DNA of 64,000 bases. It comes from Gymnorhina tibicen. Taxonomy: Eukaryota; Chordata; Aves; Passeriformes; Artamidae. The DNA lies in the NCBI GenBank assembly GCA_013399875.1, contig VXAZ01003406.1, positions 157,207 through 221,206 of the forward strand, written 5' to 3'. How positions within the stretch are numbered: position 1 is the first letter of the stretch; every line of letters begins with the position of its first letter. Position numbers and translations under genes: made by a program. Shown piece after piece: positions 33,367-46,633 of the stretch. The notes under the pieces were generated by a model. That model did no database searches. It was not told where the DNA came from and saw only the letters and a list, made by a program, of their open reading frames with translations.

Positions 33367-36300
33367 GAGTTATACCTGTAAAATCGTTTTCTTGCACTCT
33401 CAGTGGCATGCGTTTTCATTGGAGAAGTAGCAAATGCTTGTCCTTTGAAAACATGCAATGTACTTCTGCTATAAGTCATGGCACATGAAGATTACCTGAT
33501 TCCTTTCTCAAGTTTGAGCCTATGTGCCTTCTCCCCAAACCTCACTCACACAAACATATGTCTGTATCTTCAAACAAACAATTTAGTCATGCTGCTCTTA
33601 ATTTCTACATCCCTGCCTCAAAGCTGCATCAGAAAAGAAGAAGATTCTGGGCCTACAACAGTAACCCTTAATCCTGTGAGTACCTTGACTAATGCAAACT
33701 TACCCACTAAAAATCTACAAAGCTGGATAAAGGATTACCTGGCCTTTCTCAATCTTGAGTTGTGACCTTTTTTTTTTTAACAAAAATTGACACCAGAATA
33801 TTTCCTCGTGTCTAAGAAAACTCATATGTATTTTCCCTGACATCAGGAAGTGTTCTAAGCATGAAGAACATTTATTTGATTTAGAGATTTTATTGACCCT
33901 AACTAGTTTGCTGTGTTTTGTTTGGCACAACAGCCTTGGTGTGGTGGCTTCGTGGTTGAATTCTGCAGACCTTGTGCAATGAGATCCACACTTAATGATT
34001 TAGTCTGGCAATATTTCAAAACAGACAAAATGTATGCACTTTTATTTTAAAGTCTTCTTTTCCAATTTGTGGCTTTCATTTGGGAAGCATTTTTTTTAAT
34101 AACACCGTATTCCCTTTTACATATGAATAGCAGCAGCCTGCAAGGAATGAAGGCTTTTTTGCAGTATTTGATGTCAAGAATGTGTTTACATGTTGTAATA
34201 ATTTTTGAATTTTGAGAGTACTCTAACTGGGGACACTGCAGAGTAGCAACAATTTTTGCCTGGTGTGTGAAGACTCAGAATTTGAGAGTGTGTAAACACG
34301 GTGGGATGATTTCTAGATTTTCTTTTACACAAAGTGATGAAGCAAGCATCAAGAGCAAGGCACAGTTCACCCTAGATGGCTTATGGTGCAAGTGTCTGAG
34401 TCTTAGCTGGAAACCTCTGAGGGACCATGGAGTGAAGTTGGAAATTTTAAAATATGAGTCATCTAAATTATTGCCAAAAAAAGCGTTAGAGTAAAAGGAA
34501 TGACAACCTAGAATTGCCTTTCAGTGCTGTCTATATAGAAAGCACGGGAAACTAACCTACTGTAGACATGTTGGACAGAGTAAATCCATCACTACAAGAT
34601 CCCTGTAGGATATGTTTATTTCTACCATATTTTTAGGCATCTAGACACCTTTAAAAAGATCTGGACTACAACTCCCAAGGAATTTGCTTAGATAACTAAA
34701 CAGGCATAAGACTAACACCCAAGTACCATGACTTCTGTCCTTTCAAAGACTAATGAAGTTGTCACTTGCTGACCAGGTAAATGCCTCAGCTGAGAATATC
34801 AGAACTCATTGATGTCAGCAGTGGAATGTAGTTACTAAAAATGAAAATACAAACTAACATAACATAGTAGTCCGGGTGACCAGCCTGGCCTGGAGAAAAA
34901 GATTTGAAAAATAGTGGCATAGTTCACAGTTTTCTCAAATACTCAGCACTAAGTCCTAAGTACAATTCACGACCACTTCTGTTATGAACAGAGTTGCTTC
35001 TTTGAATTTAGGTTTTAGTTACTCATTGCATAGTTACCATGTGTGTTCTTTTAAAGTGCCTATTTGGTGACCTTGAAAGGAGGAGATATCTCACAATTCC
35101 GGTGCTGTATTTTTAAAACTAAAACAATTGACGAAGAAGCCTGGTGTTCTGTTTTGAAGAAAGGCTGACTTCATGATACTTTACATTATGAAAAATGTAT
35201 TTTTGTTGATATAGAACATGAAATATTATTGGGTTTTATACCCCATTTCATATGGAGAGATAGTAAGCTATGCAAGGAGAACTCATGCCATCAAAGATGT
35301 GTTGTGCCAACACAGCACAATATGGTATCTCGCAAGATAACCTGCTTATTGACAAGCTGTGTTGCAAGGAAGTGATGGCACTGCATCAATTCAGCTGTAA
35401 TATCACTGCACGTCACTGCTTCATACTTTCCAGTTCATGATTTGCCCTAACCATTGCAATACACTGGTGTGCAGCCATAGGTGAAGGACAGAAATCTTCT
35501 AGATAAAGTCAGTACAGCTGGATAAATACCTAACACTTCTGCACTTATTTCTTGTACCTTTTTCATCCTTAGATATCTTAATTGCCTTCAGCTGGTCATT
35601 AAACAACAATGACTGATATTTGCTCTCTTTGGTTTTCTCTTAACCTTCATCCTACATGAAAACCACAGTCTTTGGTTTTGTTAGGGTTCTATTTATTTTT
35701 AATGTACCCATATGAAAGTTTGTTTTGTAAGTGGAATCAAAACACTTCATCTTGGAAACAGGAACAGGAAATGGTAAAAATTGTGGAGACCTTTAGTTTC
35801 TTTTCCTACTCTTACACTACTTTATACAAAGAGAATTTCTGTAATGACTACTAGGCTTTAAAGTTGCTTTGTTTCAGAGTACTGGCTGGCAGTCATGGTC
35901 TTCATCGTGGCATATTTCTATTAGATACAGAGAGACTGTGCAATGAACATGATAAAGGTCTAAACATTTATCCTTTCTCCACATTCTCTGATAAATCAGC
36001 TTTATGAGTAGAGTGTGTTTGTTATCTTTATGTCAGCCTGTGCAGCTAAGTACGCAGATTTACCCATAGATTGATGTCTTTAACCTTGGTATAATTTTGG
36101 AGTATAATGCTCCAAGTAACATTTGGCTCTCACACTAAGGCAAAATTCTGGATCTTTCTTCATCCCATTTGCAGTAAGCTAAGAGGGAAACCAGCTACAG
36201 GCACGTAGCCATTCCCATTATTGTCCTTCATGGGACTATCAAACAAGATCTGATTACTACGATTCTGAAAAACATAAAAGTGAGATAACCACACAGTCAC

Positions 36301-38487
36301 GCTGCATCAAACTGCTACAAACATAGTGTTAACAATCAGAATTTCTGTCTCCCTGGAATTTTTGAAAAATAAAAGCTAACCCCCAAAACGACCACACAGA
36401 GTTCAATTTCTGGAATGTAAAATAGATGGGTTAATTTTTTAAAAAATTAGAAAACAAAAACCAAAACATGGATGGGAAAATAACACATAAAGTTATACTA
36501 TTTCTGAATTAGTCAAAAGATCTTGTATAGAAAATGTAAACGCAAAAGAAGTTTGAGGTTCAGCTCTGTAACGACACATGGAAGTAATGTGACCAACAGT
36601 TCAGGTTCATTCTTGAGGTTTCCAAGATTCTTGCTGAGCTGCTGGCCTTTCTCAGGTTTCTAGGCTCTGGTTTCACAATACTACAAGGTTCACAAATCAA
36701 GCTGTCTATAGAACCACAATGCAGCACCTTAAGGGAAAATGATACAACAGGTATGCTACCCAAACTTGTTGGGCTTTAGGCTTTAAAGAACCACAACAGT
36801 TGTGATGGCAAGAGAAGAAATGCTGACTATTACATCAGAAGTTCATTAAAATTAACTTTTGTGCTTCCTGTGACACAATAAAGCCTCATTCAAAAGTGTT
36901 CTGAAAAAACTGTTTTGTTGGAAAATGTTAAGCCAAACTGGCAGTCATACAACAATATTTTCCAGAATTATTTCCCAAGTTTAGTGGCCTTTTTGTGGTT
37001 ATTTGGATGAAGAGGGATAGTGAAAAGAGTTTTTGATATGGTCACATACACAAGTCAGCCCTGTTAATTGTTGAATTTTGAAAAATCCAGTTGCCAAATG
37101 AAATAACATTTCTGGAAAATTTTTAGGAGTAAATGGTATAAATCAACAGTAAATCCCAGTGAACTCCAAGCACAATAGCAACAAAATTAATCCCCCTATT
37201 GGAGCATCTGCATAGTATATCAATTCTATAAATATTGTTTCATTGATAGGAAAATATTTTCATCTAAATTAATTTAAGAAGGTACACTGTGTTTCGTTTC
37301 TTCCTTGGGCTTGTTCCCAGAAATCATCCATGATTAGCCCACAATATTTTTGAATTTCTGTAGCTGGTTTTCAAATGATCCACACATCATAACTCTCACC
37401 AAAGTTGTCCATAACTTTGCCATCATCTCTGCTTAATATGGAAGTTGAGTAAATATAGAGTAAAGAAGTCTCTGGTGGCTGGTGATTACTACTGAGCAAG
37501 AAAGAGAAGTTAAAGGCCCCTTACATGGTAGCCCCATGACATTAACCACACAAAAACCATTGTTCATAGGAGGCAAGCAATTCCATATGTATCAAAGAAG
37601 ACTCCATTTATAGGAGATTTTTCCATTTATTGCCATAATTTTAAAGATTTAGATGAACTCAGCTAGACATATGTAGCCTTCAAGCCTTCCTTGCAGTAAG
37701 CTAAGAGGGAACTATAGATAAAAGAATTTGCAATTGACCTTAAATCCTTTATGGAGATACTTTGAGTAGCCTTCATAAGTAAGGAACTTTATAAAGTAAG
37801 AGAATAAATGAATTGTATTTGAAGATCATAACTATATTTGAATTTAAAAATTGAATTTCAAGTACGTTAGCTGAAAATGAACCGCAGCTTCAATAATTTT
37901 AGAATTTCTAATTGATCTAAGAGCTGAGCAATATGAGATACTTTGGCTAGATATCCATTCCCATTTATAGCCATACTGTAGAGTAACCTGAAGTGTTAAG
38001 AAATCCAGCAAGGAACTTTCTGACAGTAGATAACTGCTTTCAAAAGAAACCATTAAATTAATAGCTACATTTAAAATTGGTACTATTTAGCACCTTTATT
38101 ACAAACCCAAGTTTTTATATAATTCGATAAATATGTTGGCAGGAAAACCAATTATCAAACACCTTCCATGTCTCCTTAAAACTCTAACAAAACTGTTGAA
38201 ATCAGGCTTACATATATTTCAGGTGAATCTAATTTGATACGTACATTTGCATTGTTAATACTTTTTGTTTGCTGTGTAGGAGCCTTTACAACTGTGTAAA
38301 AGGACTTAGTGAACTTAATTTTGAGGCATCGGATAAATGTTAAACTTGCTCAACGGAATCCCAAAGGCATTGTCCACATGCACTGGCTGTACAGCAAAAG
38401 TGCCAGGTTTTTTAAAGACTTCTTCATCGGTCTAAAAGGCCTGGTTCTCATCTCTGACTAATGGTCTTTTTCACTGTTTCAGCTGAA
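33367..38487. other. Non-coding unique DNA
   Basis: AT-rich sequence with scattered short frames below 100 codons and no domain. No transposon, microsatellite or RNA gene was recognised. Confidence 0.5.
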
Positions 38488-39640
38488 TCCCTACATGTCT
38501 ATGGGGCACGATGGGATTCATCCAAGCATCCTCAAAGAGCTGGTGTCATCAGAAAACCTCTCTCATTAATTTTTGAGCTATTCTGGGAATCTGGAGAGAT
38601 CTCAGCTGACTGGAAGCTGGGGAATGTTGTCCCAGTTTTCAAGAAGGGCAAGAAGGAGGACCCCAGAAACTACAGGCCTGTCAGTGTCACTTCAGTGCCT
38701 GGTAAAGTTATGCAGAAGATTTTTCTTGGAAATACTGAATATGCTGAAACACAGTCACCAGTCACAGCCAGCACAACAGGACTGGAAGGGATACTGAGCA
38801 AGTTCACAGATGATACAAAACTGGGAGGAGCTGCTGGCTCCCTCGAGGACAGGGAGGGCCTGCAGAGAGACCTCAACAAATCAGGGATCTGGGCAATCTC
38901 CCACCATACGAAGTTCAGCAAGGGAAAGTGCTGGATTCTGTACCAGAGATGGGGCAACCCTGGATTTATGGACAGACTGGGGAATGAGATGCTGCAAAGC
39001 AGTGCCATGGAAAGGGACCTGGGGGTCCTGGCAAGTTGAACTTGAGCCAGCAGTGCCCTGGCAGCCAGGAGGGCCAAGCGTGTCCTGGGGCACATCAGGC
39101 ACAGCATTGCCAGCCGGGCAAGGGAGGGGATTGTCCCGCTCTGCTCTGAGCTGGGGTGGCCTCACCTCGAGTGCTGGGGGCAGTTTTGGGTGCCACAATG
39201 TAAGAAAGACATTAAAGTATTAGAGAGCGTCCAAAGGAGGGCAATGAGGGTGGTGAAGGGTCTTGAGGGGAAAACTTACTTGATCTGCTCAGCCTGGAGA
39301 AGAGGAGACTGAGAGGAAATCTCATCTCAGTTACAACTTCCTCGTGAGGCAAAGAGGAGGGGCAGGCACTGATCTCTCCTCTGTGGTGACCAGTGACAGA
39401 ACCTGAGGGAAATTGTGTCAGGGGAGGTTTAGGTTGGATATTAGAAAAAGGTTTCACCCGGAGGGTGGTTGGGCACTGGAAGAGGCTCCCCAGGGAAGTG
39501 GTCACAGCACCAGCCTGACAGAGTTCAAGTGTTTGGACAATGCTCTCAGGCACATGGTGAGACTCTTGGGGATGGTGCTGTGCAGGGCCAGGAGCTGGAC
39601 TCAATGATCCTTGTGGGTCTCTTCCAATTCAGCTTCTTCT
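38488..39640 (+). pseudogene. CR1 LINE copy with internal deletion of the RT core
   Basis: The 5' part encodes the CR1 reverse transcriptase N-terminus (GHDGIHPSILKELV, then WKLGNVVPVFKKGKKEDP, then NYRPVSVTSVPGKVMQKI). Near 38785 it jumps straight to the region just before and including FTDDTKLGGAAGS, so the catalytic motif A and palm are missing. The frame stays open across the join for 192 codons (38461-39039). The rest is CR1 3' coding and UTR, including LRLDIRK-type and NALRHMV-type blocks, ending near a TCTTCCAATTCAG segment without the full terminal octamers. Reverse transcriptase activity is impossible. Confidence 0.87.
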
Positions 39641-40269
39641 GTTTAGAGTTAGCCCAGATGTTAACAGCTGTGATTCTCCTTCTGGTACATGGAAAGTAGA
39701 AGTTAAGCTCTATTTGTCTGGAGGACCATGATGTGAAAAAGTGTAAAGGCTAAACAAATCTCACACAGGATCCATTTTGGAGATGCTACTGCTCTTGAAT
39801 TTCAAAAAAGTAACCTTGATTCTCCTGTCAGCATCAAGGCATCCCATCTGTTCATCCATTCACTGTTAGTAGCCACCTGCAATGGGAAGTTAAAATACCA
39901 TGCCAGTATGTATGATGTTGCTACCTGCCTAATTTCATGCCAACCGCAAACTCAGGGATTTTTATAGGGACAAAATAATGCAACTGCTACAGCAACCACA
40001 TGTTTTCTATCATGCAGGGGAAAAAAATAAGGTCAGTGTGGGCTTGAAGGGTTGCAAAGCTTTAGTCTGCCTGAATTATTTTATGCTTGTGAAAGTTAAG
40101 CAGATGAGAAACACATTAAATAAGATGACAGAATTTAGATTATACCTCCTCCCCTCCTCGTGCCCCTTCCAAGTCCTTAGCTCAGTGGATGAATTTCTCC
40201 CCCCATTCCTTTTTTTCCTTTTTTTTTTTCAATTTGTTAAGACGCTGAAATCTGCTTTGTGTGATTTAT

Positions 40270-42400
40270 GAAGGAACTTGAAGCGATTAGTTTCACAGTG
40301 CATGAAAATTCCTCAGGTTCAGAGGGATGTCCAATCTGTTACACCGCGAGCCGTTGACTGGATGAGAACATGAGCAGCTCGGAGCCATAAGGAGATTGTG
40401 TTGAGTTATTAAACACTTGTGGTAAAGCTGCTTATTGTTAATTCCCCAATGTCCTGCTGAAGTGATCGGATAAGATCAGATCGGATTAGATCAAAGAGCC
40501 TGGGAACCAGCCTTTCGAGCAGATTCATTTAATCAATAAAGAGGGTCTCCAAAGAGAGAGAGAGGCAGTACCAGGATCACGAGAGATTAGAGTAGGGAAA
40601 ATAAGAAACAACAGATTATTTTCCTCTTATTTTTAAAATGTAATTCTGTAAGCTAAAGCATGCTTTTGTATGTGTACGTGTACATGTGTGTGCAAAAAAC
40701 AGCCAAAAAGGATATAAGTACTCCCTTAAAACTTCATTACCAAGCAGACAGTTTTAAATGAAGTATTTTGCAATACAGTAATACTTAATAAGTCAAGAGA
40801 CTGTAAAAGTATTATTAAAGCAATCAGTACCATGAAATACCTACTGTGAAAAAAAGAACCATTAACAGCATTTCAGTAGAAGCAATTTTTGCTTTAATGA
40901 TTCCTTAAGAATGAGGGATTCTGGGTGGGTTAATCTGCACAATTTCTGATCTTGCTTTCATCTAAAAGAAAAAAAATGGGAGCAAAACCCAATAACACCA
41001 CCAACAGCCCCCACCCAGCAGTATCGCATCAAGATCAGAATGTATTAAATTAATAACACTGGCAGATGTTGTGGAATGTGCATTGTTATAATACATGTAA
41101 TTACAGTACCACTGCTGCTGTTAATGCTTGTACAGTGAATAGACTTGTGTATAAGTACTTGCAAAACCTTGCTAAATCTATACTAAAAGCTAGAAGCTGT
41201 TAGTAAATGTTTAGAAAGTTAACCCACAGAAAAAGGGAAAAAAAAGGAAAGTACGAAGAACAAAGAATCATTCATTCTAATGAAGCAAAGGTATAACTCC
41301 TTTCCATTTCTAGAGTAGCAGAATCTGGCCCAAAATAATTTGGAGAGAGGGACACACCTCCTTCAAAGATTATTAGCCCTAATTGCTTAATAAAAATTTA
41401 CATCTACTTTTACAGGTTGTAATTTATATTCAGAGTCAGATAAGGATACATATCTATAAATCCCTTCTATAAAATGTAATTTTCTATCTAGATAGGCTGA
41501 TGACTTTAGGCCCTGAACACCTTTAGCAATTGTTAATTACTATGGGATGGTTTAACACTATTTTCCAAATCAGCATGCATGCATAAAATGACTGCAATCT
41601 AATTTGACATATTATTAGTGATGATTATTGTCATAGATAAATTAGATTGAACAGAAAATAACCTTCATCCTTAGCATGTTTTAGCTCTCAGAATTAATGT
41701 GATTTGGTGAACACATATAAATAAAAGTCTGATGAGTCCCTGCTGACTGCAGGGCCTGCTGGTACTGAAGTGTATCAATTTCATGCAGATGATGAATTCC
41801 TTAAGCATTCAATGATAATCATGCTTGATTTGACAAGACTTTCTCATGCTATTTTAGGGCCTTAATTTTCTGTGAAGTTCTGTCAAGTGTTCATCAAGCA
41901 CCCACTTATCTCCCTATCTTAACCTGGCAGCCAATCCAAAGGTTGCCTACCAGTGCCGCTACCGGTCCCAGTCCATTAATATTCCTGCCACGTGACTGTC
42001 CACGGAGAGAAGCCAATCAATGGCTGATTAACATTCAGGTCACATGATGCCCAAGGAGAGTAAATGAGTTACACAGTAAAACATCAAACAAATTTTCATC
42101 TTGAAAGAGTGATTGCTTTTTCTGCTGCTGTGATGTTTGTCAAATTCGCTCTAGCCTTGTCCAATTAAGCTCCATGAGCTGAATGACTAATGAAGAGAAG
42201 GGAACACTGTGCCAGCATGACAGCTATGAGAAGTATCACTGAATAAGAGCTGCTGAAGAAATTTTTTAAAATTAAAAAAAACCCAAAATGATTGAAAAAT
42301 CACATCTGGATAACTGGTGTAATTGCTTTCAAATTTCAGATGCTGTTTAGAAGTCTCTAGTGAAAAATACAAATTGCATCATGCTGTATAAGACATTTGT
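40270..42400. promoter_or_regulatory. Candidate conserved non-coding block
   Basis: The block lacks transposons and contains many ATTA/TAAT cores, an AGATCAAAG TCF/LEF-type site near 40488, GGATTA and GATAAG motifs, CATGCATGCATA near 41574, and CCAAT boxes beside CACGTGAC near 41990. The composition resembles vertebrate enhancers kept near developmental genes. Conservation cannot be shown from one sequence. Confidence 0.35.
40464..40493. repeat. 15-bp tandem duplication of a GATC/GGAT(A/T)A unit
   Basis: GATCGGATAAGATCA and GATCGGATTAGATCA lie head to tail with one mismatch. The first copy holds a GATAAG core, the second a GGATTA core (Otx/Pitx-type homeodomain site). Confidence 0.85.
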
Positions 42401-42804
42401 TTTCTGTCTAACTTTACAATGGAAAATGAGCTTGCATTTACTCATAATAAAATTATTTTTGATATTTTGAACAAATATACTTTAACTGGATTATTGCCAG
42501 CAAATGTGCTAATGAACTTTCACAGGCTGGTATAGACATACTGATAACAGAAGATCCCACTTTTAAGCATCAGCCAGCATGGGTAAAAAACCCCTTACTT
42601 TATGAAACTGAAAGGAAAAAAGGGAAAAAGGAAAAAAGGAAGATATTTAGCAGAACAAGGTGGAGGAAGAATGGAAGTTTATGCTCTGAATTTTAGAAGG
42701 AAGTAGCCTTATAGGACATTGATTGAAATATTATGTGAGATTCTTAAATAAGGTGGCACAATTCTTTTTGCATCATTTGAGGAGCTGATCCAGTCTGGAC
42801 TTAA

Positions 42805-42906
42805 TATTTTATTTTATTTTATTTTATTTTATTTTATTTTATTTTATTTTATTTTATTTTATTTTATTTTATATTTTATTTTATTTTATTTTATTTTATT
42901 TTATTT
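42805..42906. repeat. (ATTTT)n pentanucleotide microsatellite
   Basis: About 100 bp of ATTTT units, roughly twenty copies, with a single ATATTTT interruption about three quarters of the way along. The tract is otherwise pure and so probably length-polymorphic. Confidence 0.95.
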
Positions 42907-44029
42907 ATGTCACTGCTGTATATTTGTTGTTAAATTAAAACTGCTTAAGGAAACAAAAATAAATGTTTGAATAGAATTATAATCCTGTTTAGCAGAAAGC
43001 TTTTAAAGTGGATATCTGAAACTGCATTCTGGGACATTACTGAAAGTCTATTTAGTCAGAAAGTCAGAAATTGCATTTTAGTGCTGATGCTGTACTAAAT
43101 TCTGGCGATGTGTTTGGAGTAGAGACCCTACGACTAATAAAGCTTTCATCCAGTCATTGAAAGAAGTTACAGTCACCTAATGGATTACTGAAGATATGAA
43201 AGAGTGTCAGATCCTACTTATTAGGTTCTAGCATGAAATTAGTTATATTCCCAAGGCATTCTGAAGCAATATTTTCAAGTTGGCTTAATAAGGGTGTTAG
43301 AGCATGCCAATTAACTGGCAGCTGAAATAAACAGTAGTTGGAGGCATAAGACACTGTTTATATCTGCAAAGCTAATAACATTTTAAATGGGACTTCTTGG
43401 TACGGTGGCTCAGGGTGCTGGAAGGAGGCAAGATGTGGAACATACTGTATTCAAAAGACTGTAAGTCAATTCTCAGCACTGCTAGTCAAGGATGGAGACT
43501 GCAAATAGAGAAGCAATGAATTTCTGAGAGTCAGTGAGAAGGGAGACAAGGAGGCAGGGGGCTAGCAGTTCACTGAAGGTAGAAAGGAGGTGTCAAGTGG
43601 ATACTGCTGAAGCAACCTGTGGTGAGTGATTTGACCAAGTGCTTGCCTTTAAGGTATCACCACAAAGGCACACGATGGAAGAGACTGTGTAAAGGGATCA
43701 GGGTAGAAAAGGGAGGAATACATGGAAATAGTGATATGGCATACTGCTTTTGTGAGGCATTGCTTGTAGTAAAGTAGCGCCATTAACTTCAGAGCTCAGT
43801 ACTGCCTCAACATGAAATATTAGCTGTTAGATTACTGTTTTACTTGTTCCTGCTGCAGCCATACCACAGAGAATTCATAGGCTCTGAACCATTAGCTGCT
43901 CAAATGTTAACAAAGCAAAAAATGGTGAATATTGTTATAAGAAACACCACTTGCTGAAACATTTAAATCAACAGTGGAGAAGGTGTCTAACTTTCTGTCA
44001 GTTACATTAGGTGGTTATGAATAAAAGAG

Positions 44030-44900
44030 TATTCTACTTTCTGCATAACTTTGCATAATTAATAGTTTTTCATGCAAACTATTGTTTGCCTTAATTGTTG
44101 TTTCAACAGCTGTTTTCATTAAATTGTAAAGCTCTTTGTGTCTAATCCTTTGAGCTGCACTATTGATAACAAGAACGCACTGGAGCTAGCTTTAGAGGAA
44201 GAGAGTCCCTGCCAAGCTGGAAAGCAGTCATGAAGTTACTTGAGAAATAAGGCCCTACAGTGGGACTGGTTGTGTAGCTAATCCATTAGTCTTTTCAAAA
44301 AGACCTTGCTCTACGCCCTTATGGCTAAATTGACCCAACAACCTATCAATGCCTTTATTTGCTGAGTGGTTGTCCATGAAAGGTCTCCGTGCTGGATCCA
44401 AGCTGTAATCAAAGCCTCCATCAGTACCAGGGCCCTGATGACACAAATGGCCAAACTTTCAACGAGGCTGGCTGGCTTCCAGCCACGCCATTTTAAAGAT
44501 ACAAAGAGGCTGTGTTGTGCTGTGGAATTCATTTTCTTGTTTACTTCCTACAGAAACAAGAGCATAATCAGCACTCAGTGCATCGGATCAGACCGCTGAG
44601 TTGTTGACAGAAGCTTGGAGAGGCTTGCCAGCTTTCCACATGAAACACTGGCTTTCTTCTAATACACCCCCCACCGTCTGTGGCCCTGCCAATTGTAGCA
44701 CATCAGAGCAACCATTGAGATAATGACCGTGAGGTCTCATGATACACTTTGATGAAGTGTAACATTTTTTAAAGGATTTTTGTCTGTGCCAAAATGATAG
44801 AGACAGCTGACTAAAAATCACCCCATCAAAATCAAGGCTGATGAACAGCAGGCAAAGACATGTGCTTCCACAGAGAAAAGGGAGGAGAATTTACAGCCAA
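44030..44900. promoter_or_regulatory. Second candidate conserved non-coding block
   Basis: It holds TTTGCATAATTAAT (POU plus homeodomain cores) followed by GCAAACTATTGTTTGC at 44074-44089, a perfect 6-bp inverted repeat whose arms are forkhead-type motifs. The rest is of balanced base composition and repeat-free. Enhancer identity is inference only. Confidence 0.3.
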
Positions 44901-46633
44901 AGACTCTCAATGACTATGTGCACCACAGATTCCTTTATTTTGCTTTTAAATGATCCTTTGTTTCAAATGAATGTATGTAACTTTGCCAAGAGAGCAATTT
45001 CCCCAAATATTTTTTTTTATTCTGCATCAAAAAATGATTCAGCATTTAGCATTTATAATGTTAAATAAATACCTTTTCTATACAAGCTAACTTTGTTTCT
45101 TAACATTAATTTTTTGCAACCTTGCAAAGTAACGTTTTGAAATAGCTAGGATTTAAAACCTTCTCAGCCATTTTAAAATTGTCTAGTGGCAACTCATTGA
45201 ACCAACTTAGCTTATGGTGAAACAATTGGAGATGTGTTTTCCAAGCAATCCACAGGGAGAAGAAACAGCAAGACAGTCACTTAGAGTTTTACCCTCCTTT
45301 CTTCAGCAGTCCAATATTTTTCGTAACGGGAAATTCATGACTAGCAATGGATTCATTGATACACACCAGTGCTAAGGAGCCTGGTTTAGGAGGTTAGAGA
45401 AAGTCTGCCGAATTTCTTGAACTGGCCATTTACTATGGATCTAGACCACCCCCACTGTGCTGATGGAACTGTGGTTAGGAGGTCTTCGAGCTGAATCAAT
45501 TTGAGTTGGAATTTTCCCAGTGTATCACAGTTACATAAACACCTGTGCAAAATATCTTTGAGCTGAATTAATGCCATAGGGGTGCCAGTGGGGGAGGGGG
45601 AGAAAGGAGAGAAATGGAGCGGGAAAGAGAAAGCTGTTTTCAGTAATTTTCAACGTTTCTTTCTTGTAAAAAGTGGTCTGGAGGACTGTGTTTTAAACTG
45701 TCTTTACTGTAACCAATACAAGAGCTCATGTATGTCTATTTTTTTGTCTCCTCATTACTGTAAGCCTAGAACAATGCTTTTTAAAGTCTCTTCTTCTCTC
45801 TCTTCTGTACTCATATTAAATTATATTTTTTTCCAAGCTCAAATTTACACAACATGCTGGAGATATACAGTGGCAAAGAAGGGTGCAGTAGTCTTCTGGA
45901 ATAGATCAAAAGTACTGGCAAGAGAACAAAAGTACAAACTTCACTTTGAACCCAGGTACACAGCATGCTGCAACCAACAGTGTTATAAGCGTGCAGAATT
46001 CAGCACTTTCCACAAGATAGATGTAGAATACATCTAGGGGTTTTTGCTTCAGTTTACATCCCATGTCTGGCTTTGAAGAAAGAGGAAAAATTTGGAAGAG
46101 AAAAAAAATGGAGACAGGACCTGTTGTGCAGTCGAGATTTGTGGGTATTTCAGCAGTCCTGTCTAGTTTCCTACAAATGCTTAGTTAAAGAGGGAGGCAG
46201 TGCAAAACACTTCAGTGCAAAAGGATACTTCTTTCTATTACAACTCAGCCTCTGTAGTAGAGCAAAAAAGATATTGGCACTTTGTTTTCTCTGGAGGTAG
46301 CTCTTTGCTTGCCAGTCTTCTTATAAAATAAGATAGACAGTATGTGGTTGCTTTCCGTATCTGGGGAAAAAATGGATCAAACTTGAGCATATTTCATGTG
46401 GTTTGTGTATAAGGAAAACAGGTAGAAGTCTCACTTTGTTAGCCTCCATCCCAACAAATACAAAGCTGTTCAAATTTGCCAAGTAGTGGCACAGACTGTA
46501 TTGACGTACTTGCAGGATAGAGCTTCTCTTTCTTTAAGTTTAAATAAACGAGGTTTTCATACCTCTACTTCACTTACAAGTGGGGCCTATGTTGTGCCTT
46601 GCAGCAGAGATGTCCATTGTCCTTCCATGAACA

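Larger units (their letters stand above)
39641..46633. other. Repeat-poor non-coding stretch with regulatory-looking blocks
   Basis: Apart from one pentanucleotide microsatellite there is no recognisable repeat. Blocks at about 40.27-42.4 kb and 44.03-44.9 kb are dense in homeodomain, POU, forkhead and TCF-type motifs and have a look different from the neighbouring neutral DNA. Frames up to 151 codons (45582-46037) have no domain. Confidence 0.45.

Noticed and set aside
38440..38490. Splice acceptor (pyrimidine-rich run then CAG) before the 192-codon frame
   Set aside because: The frame downstream is CR1 reverse transcriptase, so an exon is not needed to explain it.
45582..46037. 151-codon plus-strand frame as a host gene
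   Set aside because: No domain or sensible composition; begins in a purine-rich tract and shows no exon boundaries.
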